NCBI GenBank assembly: GCA_937139605.1 | Contig: CAKZQG010000004.1 | Location: forward strand, 1-64,000 | DNA from: an uncultured bacterium | Lineage (GTDB): Bacteria > DRYD01 | Direction of reading: 5' to 3' | Length of the DNA: 64,000 bases | Shown here: positions 8,427 to 17,335 of the stretch, one piece after another | Numbering within the stretch: the stretch's first letter is position 1 | Layout: each line of letters starts with the position of its first letter | Program-made: the position numbers and the translations under genes | Notes under the pieces: model-generated | Seen by the model: only the letters and a program-made list of their open reading frames with translations | Told to the model about the DNA's origin: nothing | Database searches by the model: none

Positions 8427-10217
8427 TTAACCTTTTTGATTTCTTTTATTTTTTAAATAATTATTTATTCCTTTAGCGATAGCAATAGCTAATTTATTTA
8501 GATTTTCATAACTCATTAATTTTATAGCGTCATTATAATTAGTTATAAACCCAAGTTCTAATAAAACAGCAGGTAATTTATTGTATTTCATTACATAAAA
8601 ATTAGCTTGCCTTATACCTTTATCTTCAAATATATTAGTTTTAACCAACTCACTATGAATATATTCAGCTAAAGGATAATCTATATCTTTATTATAAAAA
8701 GTCATAACTCCATTAGCAAAGGAATAGGTAGAGGCGTTAATATGGACAGACACAAACACTATTGCATTATTTCTATATCCCACATTAACTCTTGCTTGTA
8801 ATTCTTCAGTATCTATAGGGCTTCCCGTTACTTCTTGGTCATTATATCTAGTTAAAACAACTTTATACCCCATTTTTTCTAATTTTTCTTTTAATAACAA
8901 AGATATTTTTAAGGTTAGATCTTTTTCTTTTATACCTAAATTATAATTTACAGCACCGGAATCATTACCCCCATGTCCAGGATCTATAGCTATTACCATC
9001 CCATTATATGAAGCATAAGTTAATTCTTCATCAGTAAATTTTTCTTTAACTTTTTGCTTTACAACAAAAGATAACAGTTTTCCTGTAATATCAACATTAG
9101 CATTAGATAAAATAATATTATAATCATTCTGTGGAGTAAAAGTTACTCTAACTATTGGGAATGGTTCCAATTGATGCTGAGAATATTTTATAGATTTTAA
9201 ATATTCATTGTTAATTTGTAATTCATTATTAGATATAGTTAGAATTGAGTTATAAAAATCAATAAAATATCTTCCATCATCTAATTTATTTACAGAGTAT
9301 TTAGGTTGTTTTTCCGCTTGAATTAATATAGAAATATTATTTCCTGAGTAAGATGGAGTAATCTGATAAATTTTTATTTGCTCTTCATTATTTTCAATTT
9401 TATAATCATATAAACTTTTTTTAGCGTATAAGTCTGGTAATCTATCAGAGAAAATAAACTGTAATTGATTAGGTAAAAATTTAGCGATATTTTTAACTTT
9501 TTGATTCTTTTTTATTTCAATAACTACTCTAGTTATAGCAGGTAGCTCAGAGAATTGAGAAACCCTTACTTGATAAATATATTCATTAGATGACAATATT
9601 TTTTGCCTAAATACATTCGGAGATAATACAGTATCTTGAATATCAATAACATATCTTAGTGGGTTATTTAAATAAAAAGCTTTTTGGATTTTTATTTCTC
9701 TGCTTGAGTTTATAACAACTGCATCTTCCTTTATATCTATATCAGTTATCAAAGGATAGAAATAAACTTTACCTTTTTCATAATCGAATACTGCAGAAAA
9801 TCCTATTTTATCACTTATCAAACTAAATGGAATATATATCTTATCCTCATATACAAGGGGGGAAAAATTTACCTTAAACTTATTCATATCATTTGATATC
9901 AATGTACAATTATTAATATTTTTATGATTATCTTGATTTATAACTATTTGCCAATCAATAAATCCCAAAGATTTCATAAAAGTAACGAAATCGTCTTGAT
10001 TAAAATATATCTCATTTTCAGTTATCATCTGATTATATCTAAAAGGAATAACTTTATTCTTATATATAAAAGTTATCTTTTTATCATTAGAATTTTTATT
10101 AATAATATTTTCCTTAGTAATAACGATATCTTCAGAATAAATAAATCTAAAATAATTAGCAAATACTATTAAAAATAATAACAAAAATATTTTATAATTG
10201 ATGTTAATTTTTTTCAT
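8427..10217 (-). CDS. N-acetylmuramoyl-L-alanine amidase with stalk and AMIN domains
   Basis: About 596 residues. A signal peptide (hydrophobic stretch about residues 9-23) precedes a copper-amine-oxidase-N-like stalk domain (about 45-150), one or two AMIN-type beta domains (about 160-375) and a C-terminal Amidase_3 domain (about 405-590). Zinc and catalytic residues are visible: IDPGHGG (His), GIKEKDLT (Glu), VSVHINA (His) and AVLLELGF (catalytic Glu). It should cleave the amide bond between MurNAc and the stem peptide in the periplasm, and AMIN domains typically target the septum or envelope. ATG 10217 fits the AAGGGGGG ribosome binding site better than ATG 10223, which abuts it. Confidence 0.93.
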   Translation of the reverse strand: MKKININYKIFLLLFLIVFANYFRFIYSEDIVITKENIINKNSNDKKITFIYKNKVIPFRYNQMITENEIYFNQDDFVTFMKSLGFIDWQIVINQDNHKNINNCTLISNDMNKFKVNFSPLVYEDKIYIPFSLISDKIGFSAVFDYEKGKVYFYPLITDIDIKEDAVVINSSREIKIQKAFYLNNPLRYVIDIQDTVLSPNVFRQKILSSNEYIYQVRVSQFSELPAITRVVIEIKKNQKVKNIAKFLPNQLQFIFSDRLPDLYAKKSLYDYKIENNEEQIKIYQITPSYSGNNISILIQAEKQPKYSVNKLDDGRYFIDFYNSILTISNNELQINNEYLKSIKYSQHQLEPFPIVRVTFTPQNDYNIILSNANVDITGKLLSFVVKQKVKEKFTDEELTYASYNGMVIAIDPGHGGNDSGAVNYNLGIKEKDLTLKISLLLKEKLEKMGYKVVLTRYNDQEVTGSPIDTEELQARVNVGYRNNAIVFVSVHINASTYSFANGVMTFYNKDIDYPLAEYIHSELVKTNIFEDKGIRQANFYVMKYNKLPAVLLELGFITNYNDAIKLMSYENLNKLAIAIAKGINNYLKNKRNQKG

Positions 10218-10309
10218 TTTCATCCCCCCTTCCCCTCAAAAAAATATATCCCCTTTACAATTAAAAAACTAAAAAATCAAATAACCTCTTCTTTTTTATT
10301 TTCTATATT

Positions 10310-13300
10310 CTAATTAAGTTTTCCTTTAAAAAAATTATCTTCTAAATAAAACAGATAATAAAAATTAAACGATTTAACAAGTAAATCTTTTCTAATGTTA
10401 AAAATATCTAAAATATTCCTATCAAGTATTTCTGAAATTTTTTTAAAATTATTAAAATTATTAAAATTATCAGAATAATATGAAAATGATAGATAATTTA
10501 ATTTTTCCAGTAAAGAATTATCATCAAAAAGTAATTGTTGAATATAGCTTAAAGGTAAGGGGATTTCAAAAAAAACACTATAAAAAAACCGATTCAAATT
10601 TATTAACTTAATTTTAAAAGCTAGTAGATAATTTATTATTTGCTCTGGCAGATAATAAAAAGCAATATAATCATAATTATCTAAATTTATTATATTTCCT
10701 AATTTTTCATAATTTATAGAATTAGAGAAATAAATATAATTATCGGAATTTAAATCTTCTTGAGAGAAAACAAAAATATAATCAGTTTCCATTAATTTAT
10801 AATAATCAATAAACAATACTTTTTTATTTTGTAATATTTTACCTTTAAATTTAGCTTCAATTTCATTAAGAATTTCTTTGATATCATCGATATTTAACAA
10901 AGAATTTTTTCTTAATAAATAATCAGTTTTATAGAATAAAAAACTAAGAATTATCTTAAGAAATTTTTTAAATTGATTTAAATGATTTACAATTTTTTGT
11001 TTTTGATTAGGTTCTAATTTATCATCAAGTAAAGAATTACTAAGTTTAAACGAAGTATCAGCAAAACTTTTAAATCCTAAAACCTCTAAAAATAACTTAA
11101 AAGAATAGTCATAAAAATCTAAATCATCTATTAATTTTAATATATTTTCAAAAGTAATACTAACATCATTATCCAAATTTAGCGGTTGATTTAAAATAAT
11201 TTTTTCAATTATCCCAATAGGTTCATTTTCCCATATTTTAAGCAAATTAAATTCTTGCTCAATAGAAAACTTAAATAAATCTAAATCAATTCCATAATAA
11301 CATCTTAGCAAAGCCTTAAATATAGCAATAGAAACATTAATAAAACTAAGGCTAAAATCTTGATTTTCAAAATTTATGAATTCAATATCTTCTAAACCAA
11401 TATTCGTTAAATTAATCTCCAAAAAATTAAATTCATTAACAATACTATAAGTCCAAAAAGTATAAGAATGCCTATAAAATAAGTCAATCTTATAAGATCT
11501 ATATAAATATACTCTAAAAACAAGGTTATATTTTATTATCTTATACTTATTTAATGACTCAAAAATATAAAAAACATTCATAGGAATTAATTTAACTCTA
11601 TCAAAGAAGCTAGAATTTTTAGTAGGTAGTTTTTCAGTTAAAATGGTTTCATTTACTATACTAAAAACTTTTCCAAGTGTTAAAATTTTAATAATATCAG
11701 CGTTCTCATTCCAGGCATTATAAATTTTTTTACAAGCCCTATCTATTTCATAAAAAATCTTAAAATATATAGAATATTTTTGAGTTAATTCAAAAGGCAG
11801 TGATTTTATTATTTGTTCAAAATTAGAAAAATCTTTTAATTTTTCTGTAAGTATAAACAGTTCTAATATTTCTGTTTTTTTTATAGATTTATTATATATA
11901 CTTATAACTATTCCTACCCCATCATTTGAATAATTTAAAGACATAGGTTGATAATAATCTATAAATTCTTTTATAGATATATTATTTTTTATTTCACAAT
12001 GATGATCATCCATATGATAAACAATGTAGGGGAAACTTTTCTGAGATAAATCATAAAATTGTAGTTCATTATATAATAATTTATTTATGTACTTTTCATA
12101 GATATTTAAAATTTTATTTTCAAAGTTTATAATTATCTTTTCTGGGGGTAATTTTTTCCAAGTTTGATAATCCTTTGAAATCAATAGATCTTTTTTATAA
12201 AAAGGAATTATCATAGTCTCTGTAGATTGCAACTCCTGGGTTTTCCTTCTTCCTTTTCTTCCTTCTTTTTGAATAAACTCTTTAATATTTAAAGGTAATC
12301 CATAATGAATAACTTTATCAACTTGACCTATATCTATACCAACTGACATAGTTTTAACTGTGATAACAATAGATAAATCCCCATTTTTAAATTTTTGTTC
12401 TATTTCCATTCTTTCTTCTTTTTTAATTTTAGAATGATGGATTGCAATAAAATCAGATAATTTAATATCTTTCCAATTATTATTTATTTCTTCCTCTAAG
12501 CGTTTATATAAAATATTTGCTATATTTATCGAAGGAACAAAAACAATTACCTTGAAAATCCTACCTTTATTTTTTATTTCTCTAATTTGATTTATTATAT
12601 TTATTAAAATATCAATTATTAGAATTTTATTTTCTTTTAATATCTCATGTGCTAAATCATGAAGAATAATTTTGTCAATAAACGCTTCCAGATTTATTTG
12701 TTCATCATTATTTTCAATTATTTTTTCAATTATTTCATTTTTGTTATTTTTATTATCTAACTCTTGGTTTAATTTATTATACACTTCTATTTTAGATAAT
12801 ATTATGTAAGTATTATTTTGTGGTTTATAAGCTTGTCCTGAGATTATTTCAGTATTAGCTATTATTTCCTTTATTAAAAAAGGATTGGAAATAGTAGCAC
12901 TTATTAAAATTATTTGAAAATCAACTCTAAAAATATCCTTTATTTTTTTTATTAAAAACAATAATTTTGTAGAATTAGTACTCCCATAGAAATCGAATTC
13001 ATCTAATACTACTAGCTTTAGATTATAAAAAAATTTCTTTAGCTTATGAGACGCTGAAACTAATACATCAAGTAAAATTTCAGGGTTAGTAAGTAATGTC
13101 AAAGCCTGCTGAATTTCGTAATCATAAATATACCTAGAAACATCTCCATCATACCTTAATAAATCCCCTTTTAATACAATAATATCTTTAGATTTTTTAA
13201 AATTTGAATTAGATTTATAGGATTCTTCTTTCAAAGTAAATCCTGCTTGTAAATAGTATTCTTTTATTCTGTTTAGTTGATCCAAAGCTAGAACTTTTGT

Positions 13301-13606
13301 TGGATATACAACTAAAGTTTTAAAATTTTTATTTTTTAACTGATTTGATATTGTGTAAAAAGTCCAAATCTCTGTTTTACCAGAACCTGTTTGAGCATTT
13401 ATTATTAAATTCTTACCTTGAATTAAACATTTTATAGCTTCTTCCTGATGACAATACATCTCAAAATTAGAAAACTTAATCTCATAAATATTTTCTAAAA
13501 TATCACAAAATCTATTTTTACTTTTATTTACATTTCTTTCAGGTTCGTTATAATATAAATATCTTAAATTTAAATCATTTAATATTTTTTTAAAACTAAA
13601 ATCCAT
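10310..13606 (-). CDS. Large DExD/H-box superfamily 2 helicase
   Basis: 1,098 residues. The helicase core covers about the first 460: motif I INAQTGSGKTE (about 69-79), Ia VVYPTKVLALDQ, II VVLDEFDF, III LISATIS, IV VFVPSINIA, V TVKTMSVGIDIG, VI QKEGRKGRRK. The layout resembles Cas3-like and other defence helicases. The remaining roughly 600 residues are hydrophobic/aromatic-rich and match nothing I recognise; no HD or nuclease motif is evident. It lies 23 bp downstream of a coiled-coil plus Mrr_N winged-helix gene in the same direction, which suggests a two-gene nucleic-acid-acting module. There are no cas genes or CRISPR repeats nearby. Confidence 0.85.
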   Translation of the reverse strand: MDFSFKKILNDLNLRYLYYNEPERNVNKSKNRFCDILENIYEIKFSNFEMYCHQEEAIKCLIQGKNLIINAQTGSGKTEIWTFYTISNQLKNKNFKTLVVYPTKVLALDQLNRIKEYYLQAGFTLKEESYKSNSNFKKSKDIIVLKGDLLRYDGDVSRYIYDYEIQQALTLLTNPEILLDVLVSASHKLKKFFYNLKLVVLDEFDFYGSTNSTKLLFLIKKIKDIFRVDFQIILISATISNPFLIKEIIANTEIISGQAYKPQNNTYIILSKIEVYNKLNQELDNKNNKNEIIEKIIENNDEQINLEAFIDKIILHDLAHEILKENKILIIDILINIINQIREIKNKGRIFKVIVFVPSINIANILYKRLEEEINNNWKDIKLSDFIAIHHSKIKKEERMEIEQKFKNGDLSIVITVKTMSVGIDIGQVDKVIHYGLPLNIKEFIQKEGRKGRRKTQELQSTETMIIPFYKKDLLISKDYQTWKKLPPEKIIINFENKILNIYEKYINKLLYNELQFYDLSQKSFPYIVYHMDDHHCEIKNNISIKEFIDYYQPMSLNYSNDGVGIVISIYNKSIKKTEILELFILTEKLKDFSNFEQIIKSLPFELTQKYSIYFKIFYEIDRACKKIYNAWNENADIIKILTLGKVFSIVNETILTEKLPTKNSSFFDRVKLIPMNVFYIFESLNKYKIIKYNLVFRVYLYRSYKIDLFYRHSYTFWTYSIVNEFNFLEINLTNIGLEDIEFINFENQDFSLSFINVSIAIFKALLRCYYGIDLDLFKFSIEQEFNLLKIWENEPIGIIEKIILNQPLNLDNDVSITFENILKLIDDLDFYDYSFKLFLEVLGFKSFADTSFKLSNSLLDDKLEPNQKQKIVNHLNQFKKFLKIILSFLFYKTDYLLRKNSLLNIDDIKEILNEIEAKFKGKILQNKKVLFIDYYKLMETDYIFVFSQEDLNSDNYIYFSNSINYEKLGNIINLDNYDYIAFYYLPEQIINYLLAFKIKLINLNRFFYSVFFEIPLPLSYIQQLLFDDNSLLEKLNYLSFSYYSDNFNNFNNFKKISEILDRNILDIFNIRKDLLVKSFNFYYLFYLEDNFFKGKLN

Positions 13607-13628
13607 ATTAACTTAATAATATTTTTAA

Positions 13629-14230
13629 TTACAAAATTTCATTATTTTTCATTTTACTTTTCTGTAAATAATTGATCCCTTTTTCGGTTATCTCCCATAT
13701 TCCATAAGGAGAATTTTTATTTAAAAGTCCTTGAATAACCATATCATTTCTTGCCCATTTAGCATTATTTCGCCACCTTGGCTCACCATTTGATTCTAAT
13801 TCATCTAAATCCCTACTAGTTAATTTATCTTTAACTTTTAGATAAACTTTTTCCAGTATTTTTCTTACTTTTGCTTTACCTCCCAATTCTAATAACACTT
13901 CTAAAATTGGAATTATATACTCATTTTTTGGGGTTATTCTATTTTCTTTTTCTTTTTTTAATAATAAATATTCATTAACATTTTCATTAATATTTTTATT
14001 TTCAATTAAACCATTTTGAAAAAATAATTTATTATATTCTTGTTGAATTTCTTCAATTTTTTTATAAACTCTATTAATTTTCCTATTTTTTCATTAATAT
14101 TTTCTAACTGTAAATGATTTTTATTTTCTATATTTAGAGACATATATTCATTTAATGACTTAATATTTTCTTTAAATATTTCAATTAATATTTCAAAAGC
14201 TATATTTACTTCATCTTGTTTTATGAGCAA
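13629..14230 (-). pseudogene. Coiled-coil plus Mrr N-terminal winged-helix protein, interrupted in an A7 tract
   Basis: Two overlapping frames make one gene. Frame one starts at TTG 14230 behind a strong GGAGGTG and runs through a coiled coil to IEFIKK. At an A7 tract near 14057-14063 the product continues only in the next frame: IEEIQQEYNK, then a helical linker, then IPILEVLLELGGKAKVRK and EPRWRNNAKWARN...GIWEITEKG. The last part is the classic Mrr_N winged-helix pattern. With one extra A the span is 603 bases, exactly 200 codons plus stop. Read as annotated, only an 89-residue winged helix and a 74-residue fragment would be made. It could be a true pseudogene, transcriptional slippage or a sequence error. 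Confidence 0.75.
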
Positions 14231-14394
14231 ATTTCACCACCTCCATGATATTAATAAAAAATTAAACTATCTTTTTATTATATTTTAAACTTTTAGTAAA
14301 AAAATCCTATTACAAAAGAAAAATGAATTAATTATATAGTAAATAGGAATTTATAAAAAACATTTTTTATATTTCACACCAGTTTAATTATAAA

Positions 14395-15933
14395 TCAGAG
14401 GATTTCCAGATAATCAGAAGAAAGAAGTTTTGATTTTTTAGTGAATTTAGGGCTAAAAATATAGGCTTTTGTATCAACTAAAATAGGTACAACATAAAAA
14501 GTTTGTATAAGTTTTTCTTGTAAATCAATCAAATATTGTTTTTGATCATAAGAATACCCTGCCATTATCTTATTAACTAAATCATCATCTATATTAAATC
14601 TGTAAAAATTATAAACTCCATTACTACTATAAATTTTTGAATAATTAAAATAAGGTTTTAAATTAATAGAAATAATTATAAAATCATATTTATCTAAATT
14701 GAAATAATTTTCAAGAGAAAAACCAGAATCTTCTTGCTCTAAATTAAATAAAGTTTCAGAAAAATTGAATTTATCTTTTAAAACTTCAGTAATAAGATTA
14801 GCAATAATTTTTTCAGAAAAATTCCTATATATAATTATCCCTTTAACTTCCTTTTTAGATAATTTATATTTAAAACTTTGTTCAGATTTTATTACCTTAT
14901 CGGTATCATACAAAGCAAAATGATTATAAAGTAAATAATAAGAATAAACAGAATAATTAATAGGTAATTTATTGAGAATATTTTTTCTTAAAGCATAATA
15001 AATACTTTTTCTATTTTCAATAGTTAAATTTGGATTAAAAAAAATAAAAAAAACATTTTGATTAGGTAAAATTTTAACTTGAAAATCCTGTGGAACTTTA
15101 ATTAAATTAACTAATTTAGGATCCAATTTAATTAAATCTAACTTAGAGATCTCCTTACTAAGATTTTCATAATCCTTAAAACCAATAAATTCTATTAGCC
15201 TATTATTTTTTTGATTATATATAGTAAAAATATTTTTATATTCTAAGGATTTTATACTAACTAATTTATAGAATTCAGAATCTTTTAGATTTGAGGAGTA
15301 TGGTCTTAAAAAATCAAAATTAACTTTATCTTTGTAAATAAAATCCATTATCTGCTGTTGATAATTAGGTAAATATTTACTAATTAATATAGTAGGATAA
15401 GGGAAATAAGGTAAAGAATAAGAATCATTATACTCAATATTTAAAGAATCTTGGAAAATTGTCATCTTATTTATAACAAAATTTTGCCTATATATCCACT
15501 TTTTTGATAGCAACTCAATAGAAAACAAAGAAGGAGTTTGCAAAATATCATTTAGATTAATTAAATTAACATCACTCTTAAAATCTCCTTTACTTATAAT
15601 TATAGCACTTTTTAAAGAATCATTATTTTTAATAGAATACATTTTTTTATTATCCAAAGAAGGAATATCCTTTAAGATTTTAGATTTAGGCAAATAGTTA
15701 TCATCATAATAAAATAAAGACGGACAAACTAAATTAAGAATATTCATTGTTAAAAAGTTGGGTTCATCTATATAGTTTAAATTAATATTATCATCTAATA
15801 ATGCTACCCTTAAATATGGTTTCAATCCTAAATTACAAGAATTAAAAAATAAAATTAAAACACTACTAAAAATAATAACAGCTAAAAAGAATCCTATCTT
15901 TTTTAAATTATTACTAGTGATGCTGTTATTCAT
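14395..15933 (-). CDS. Lipoprotein, probable divergent family-5 solute-binding protein
   Basis: 512 residues. The N-terminus has a transmembrane-type signal and a lipobox-like LFFNSC at about residues 27-32, so it is probably a lipoprotein matured by Lgt, which is encoded in this window. The body resembles oligopeptide-binding proteins (SBP_bac_5): DEPNFLTMNILNLVCPSLFY near the start and FFNPNLTIENRKSIYYALRK later, which match the usual LDP...VYEGL and NP...VRQAL positions. No permease or ATPase genes are adjacent. The family assignment is moderate because conservation is low. Confidence 0.6.
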   Translation of the reverse strand: MNNSITSNNLKKIGFFLAVIIFSSVLILFFNSCNLGLKPYLRVALLDDNINLNYIDEPNFLTMNILNLVCPSLFYYDDNYLPKSKILKDIPSLDNKKMYSIKNNDSLKSAIIISKGDFKSDVNLINLNDILQTPSLFSIELLSKKWIYRQNFVINKMTIFQDSLNIEYNDSYSLPYFPYPTILISKYLPNYQQQIMDFIYKDKVNFDFLRPYSSNLKDSEFYKLVSIKSLEYKNIFTIYNQKNNRLIEFIGFKDYENLSKEISKLDLIKLDPKLVNLIKVPQDFQVKILPNQNVFFIFFNPNLTIENRKSIYYALRKNILNKLPINYSVYSYYLLYNHFALYDTDKVIKSEQSFKYKLSKKEVKGIIIYRNFSEKIIANLITEVLKDKFNFSETLFNLEQEDSGFSLENYFNLDKYDFIIISINLKPYFNYSKIYSSNGVYNFYRFNIDDDLVNKIMAGYSYDQKQYLIDLQEKLIQTFYVVPILVDTKAYIFSPKFTKKSKLLSSDYLEIL

Positions 15934-15955
15934 AAATTAAAATAACTAATTTATT

Positions 15956-16507
15956 TTAATCAAAGTAATAATCCATGGTAATTATATCAATCAATTTCCC
16001 ATGATAATAAATTCTCTTAGGTAATCTTGCAACTTCTCTAAAACCCATTTTCTTATATAAATTAATAGCAATAGTATTAGTTTCAAAGACATCTAAAGTC
16101 AGAACTTTAATATCTTTATCGTTTTTAGAAATATGGATAGCTTTATTAAGTAAAAATTTAGCCAAACCTTGGTTCCTGAATTCCTTATCCACAGCAATAG
16201 CTAATACCGCTACATGAGAAGCCCTATAACCTAATTTATTAACTTCTAAATTTGCTACCAACTTATTTCCATAAAAAACACATATACAATGTAATTTATT
16301 AGATTCTATTTTTTTTATTATACTTTTTAACCAATCTTTTTCTTCTTCTATAGTTACTTTTTCATTCTTCGTAATCTGAGCTTCTTCTTGTACTAACGAA
16401 TTAAAAAAACTCACAAATGAATATACATCCTCCATTTTAGGAAATCTTATAATAAATTCTTTATTATTTATAATAACCTTTTCCTCTTTACATAATAAAT
16501 AACACAT
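15956..16507 (-). CDS. GNAT family N-acetyltransferase (RimI-like)
   Basis: 183 residues. Acetyl-CoA-binding motif A is visible as VAVLAIAVDKEFRNQGLAKF (the Q-x-x-G-x-A/G pattern). It is followed by LTLDVFETNTIAINLYKKMG with the conserved N-x-x-A-I-x-L-Y-x-K-x-G, typical of RimI-like enzymes. The substrate may be a protein N-terminus or a small amine. It lies between the lipoprotein and the broken glycosyltransferase, closely spaced on the same strand. No clear ribosome binding site precedes the chosen ATG, so the true start may lie slightly downstream. Confidence 0.85.
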   Translation of the reverse strand: MCYLLCKEEKVIINNKEFIIRFPKMEDVYSFVSFFNSLVQEEAQITKNEKVTIEEEKDWLKSIIKKIESNKLHCICVFYGNKLVANLEVNKLGYRASHVAVLAIAVDKEFRNQGLAKFLLNKAIHISKNDKDIKVLTLDVFETNTIAINLYKKMGFREVARLPKRIYYHGKLIDIITMDYYFD

Positions 16508-16524
16508 AAATTCTTAATATTCAG

Positions 16525-17330
16525 TTATTGTTTGTAATTTTTTAAATTAAGTTTTATAATAAATAATTCAAGCAATACTTTAAATATAAATTTAATAGTT
16601 TTAAAAATGTTAAAAGTAGAATATTTTTCAGTATGTTTATCAAAAATAGGAAAAATATTATAAATTTTAAAATTATTAAATACCGCATATAACAGTAATT
16701 CCAATTGAATTAAAGAAGTATTAGATAAAAAATTTTTGTCTTTAATAAAATAAAAGAACTTATTATTAAAAGCTTTAAATCCGCCAACAAAATCATCAAT
16801 CCCTTTTATTTTTCTAAAGAATAATATTTTAATAATATAAATTAAAGTTTTATGCATAATTTTTCTAAAAAATGATACATCATAAGAATCTTTTAACTTA
16901 GTTCTATCAATATTAATCAAATCATAATGCATTAGTTTATCTATTGATAAATCGATAATAGACAATTCAAAAGGTAGATCAAAATCCATTATAAAGAAGA
17001 GATTATTTTTATTAATAAACATAGGCTTATTATAAATATTTTTTAATTTACTAAGTGCAAACTTAATAGCATAACCTGTCCCCCTATTCTTATCATAACT
17101 AAAATAATAAATAAAAATCTTGGTATTATTTAATTTAAAGTTAGCATAATATTTTTTTAAAAATGATTTTAAAATTTCTAAAGTTTTATCAGTACTCCCA
17201 TCATTAATAATAAAAATAAAAAAAAAATATCTTTATATAAAATATTATTGAGATAACTAATTAATTTATCCAAAGAAGAATAGATAATATTTTCTGAATT
17301 ATAAACAGGTAATATAAAAATTAAATTCAT
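16525..17330 (-). pseudogene. Family 2 glycosyltransferase interrupted at a T10 tract
   Basis: A GT2 protein is encoded in two frames. ATG 17330 (MNLIFILPVYNSENIIYSSL) reads as a standard GT2 N-terminus until a run of ten T on the coding strand (near 17218-17227). The continuation IINDGSTDKT, then DKNRGTGYAIKFAL, then FFIMDFDLPF (DxD-like metal/UDP site) lies in the next frame and joins the 165-residue ORF ending at 16525. Adding one T gives 807 bases, 268 codons plus stop, with all GT2 motifs in order. It is most like dolichyl-phosphate-type transferases. It starts 5 bp after glyS stops. Slippage, decay and sequence error are all possible. Confidence 0.75.
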
Positions 17331-17335
17331 ATTTT

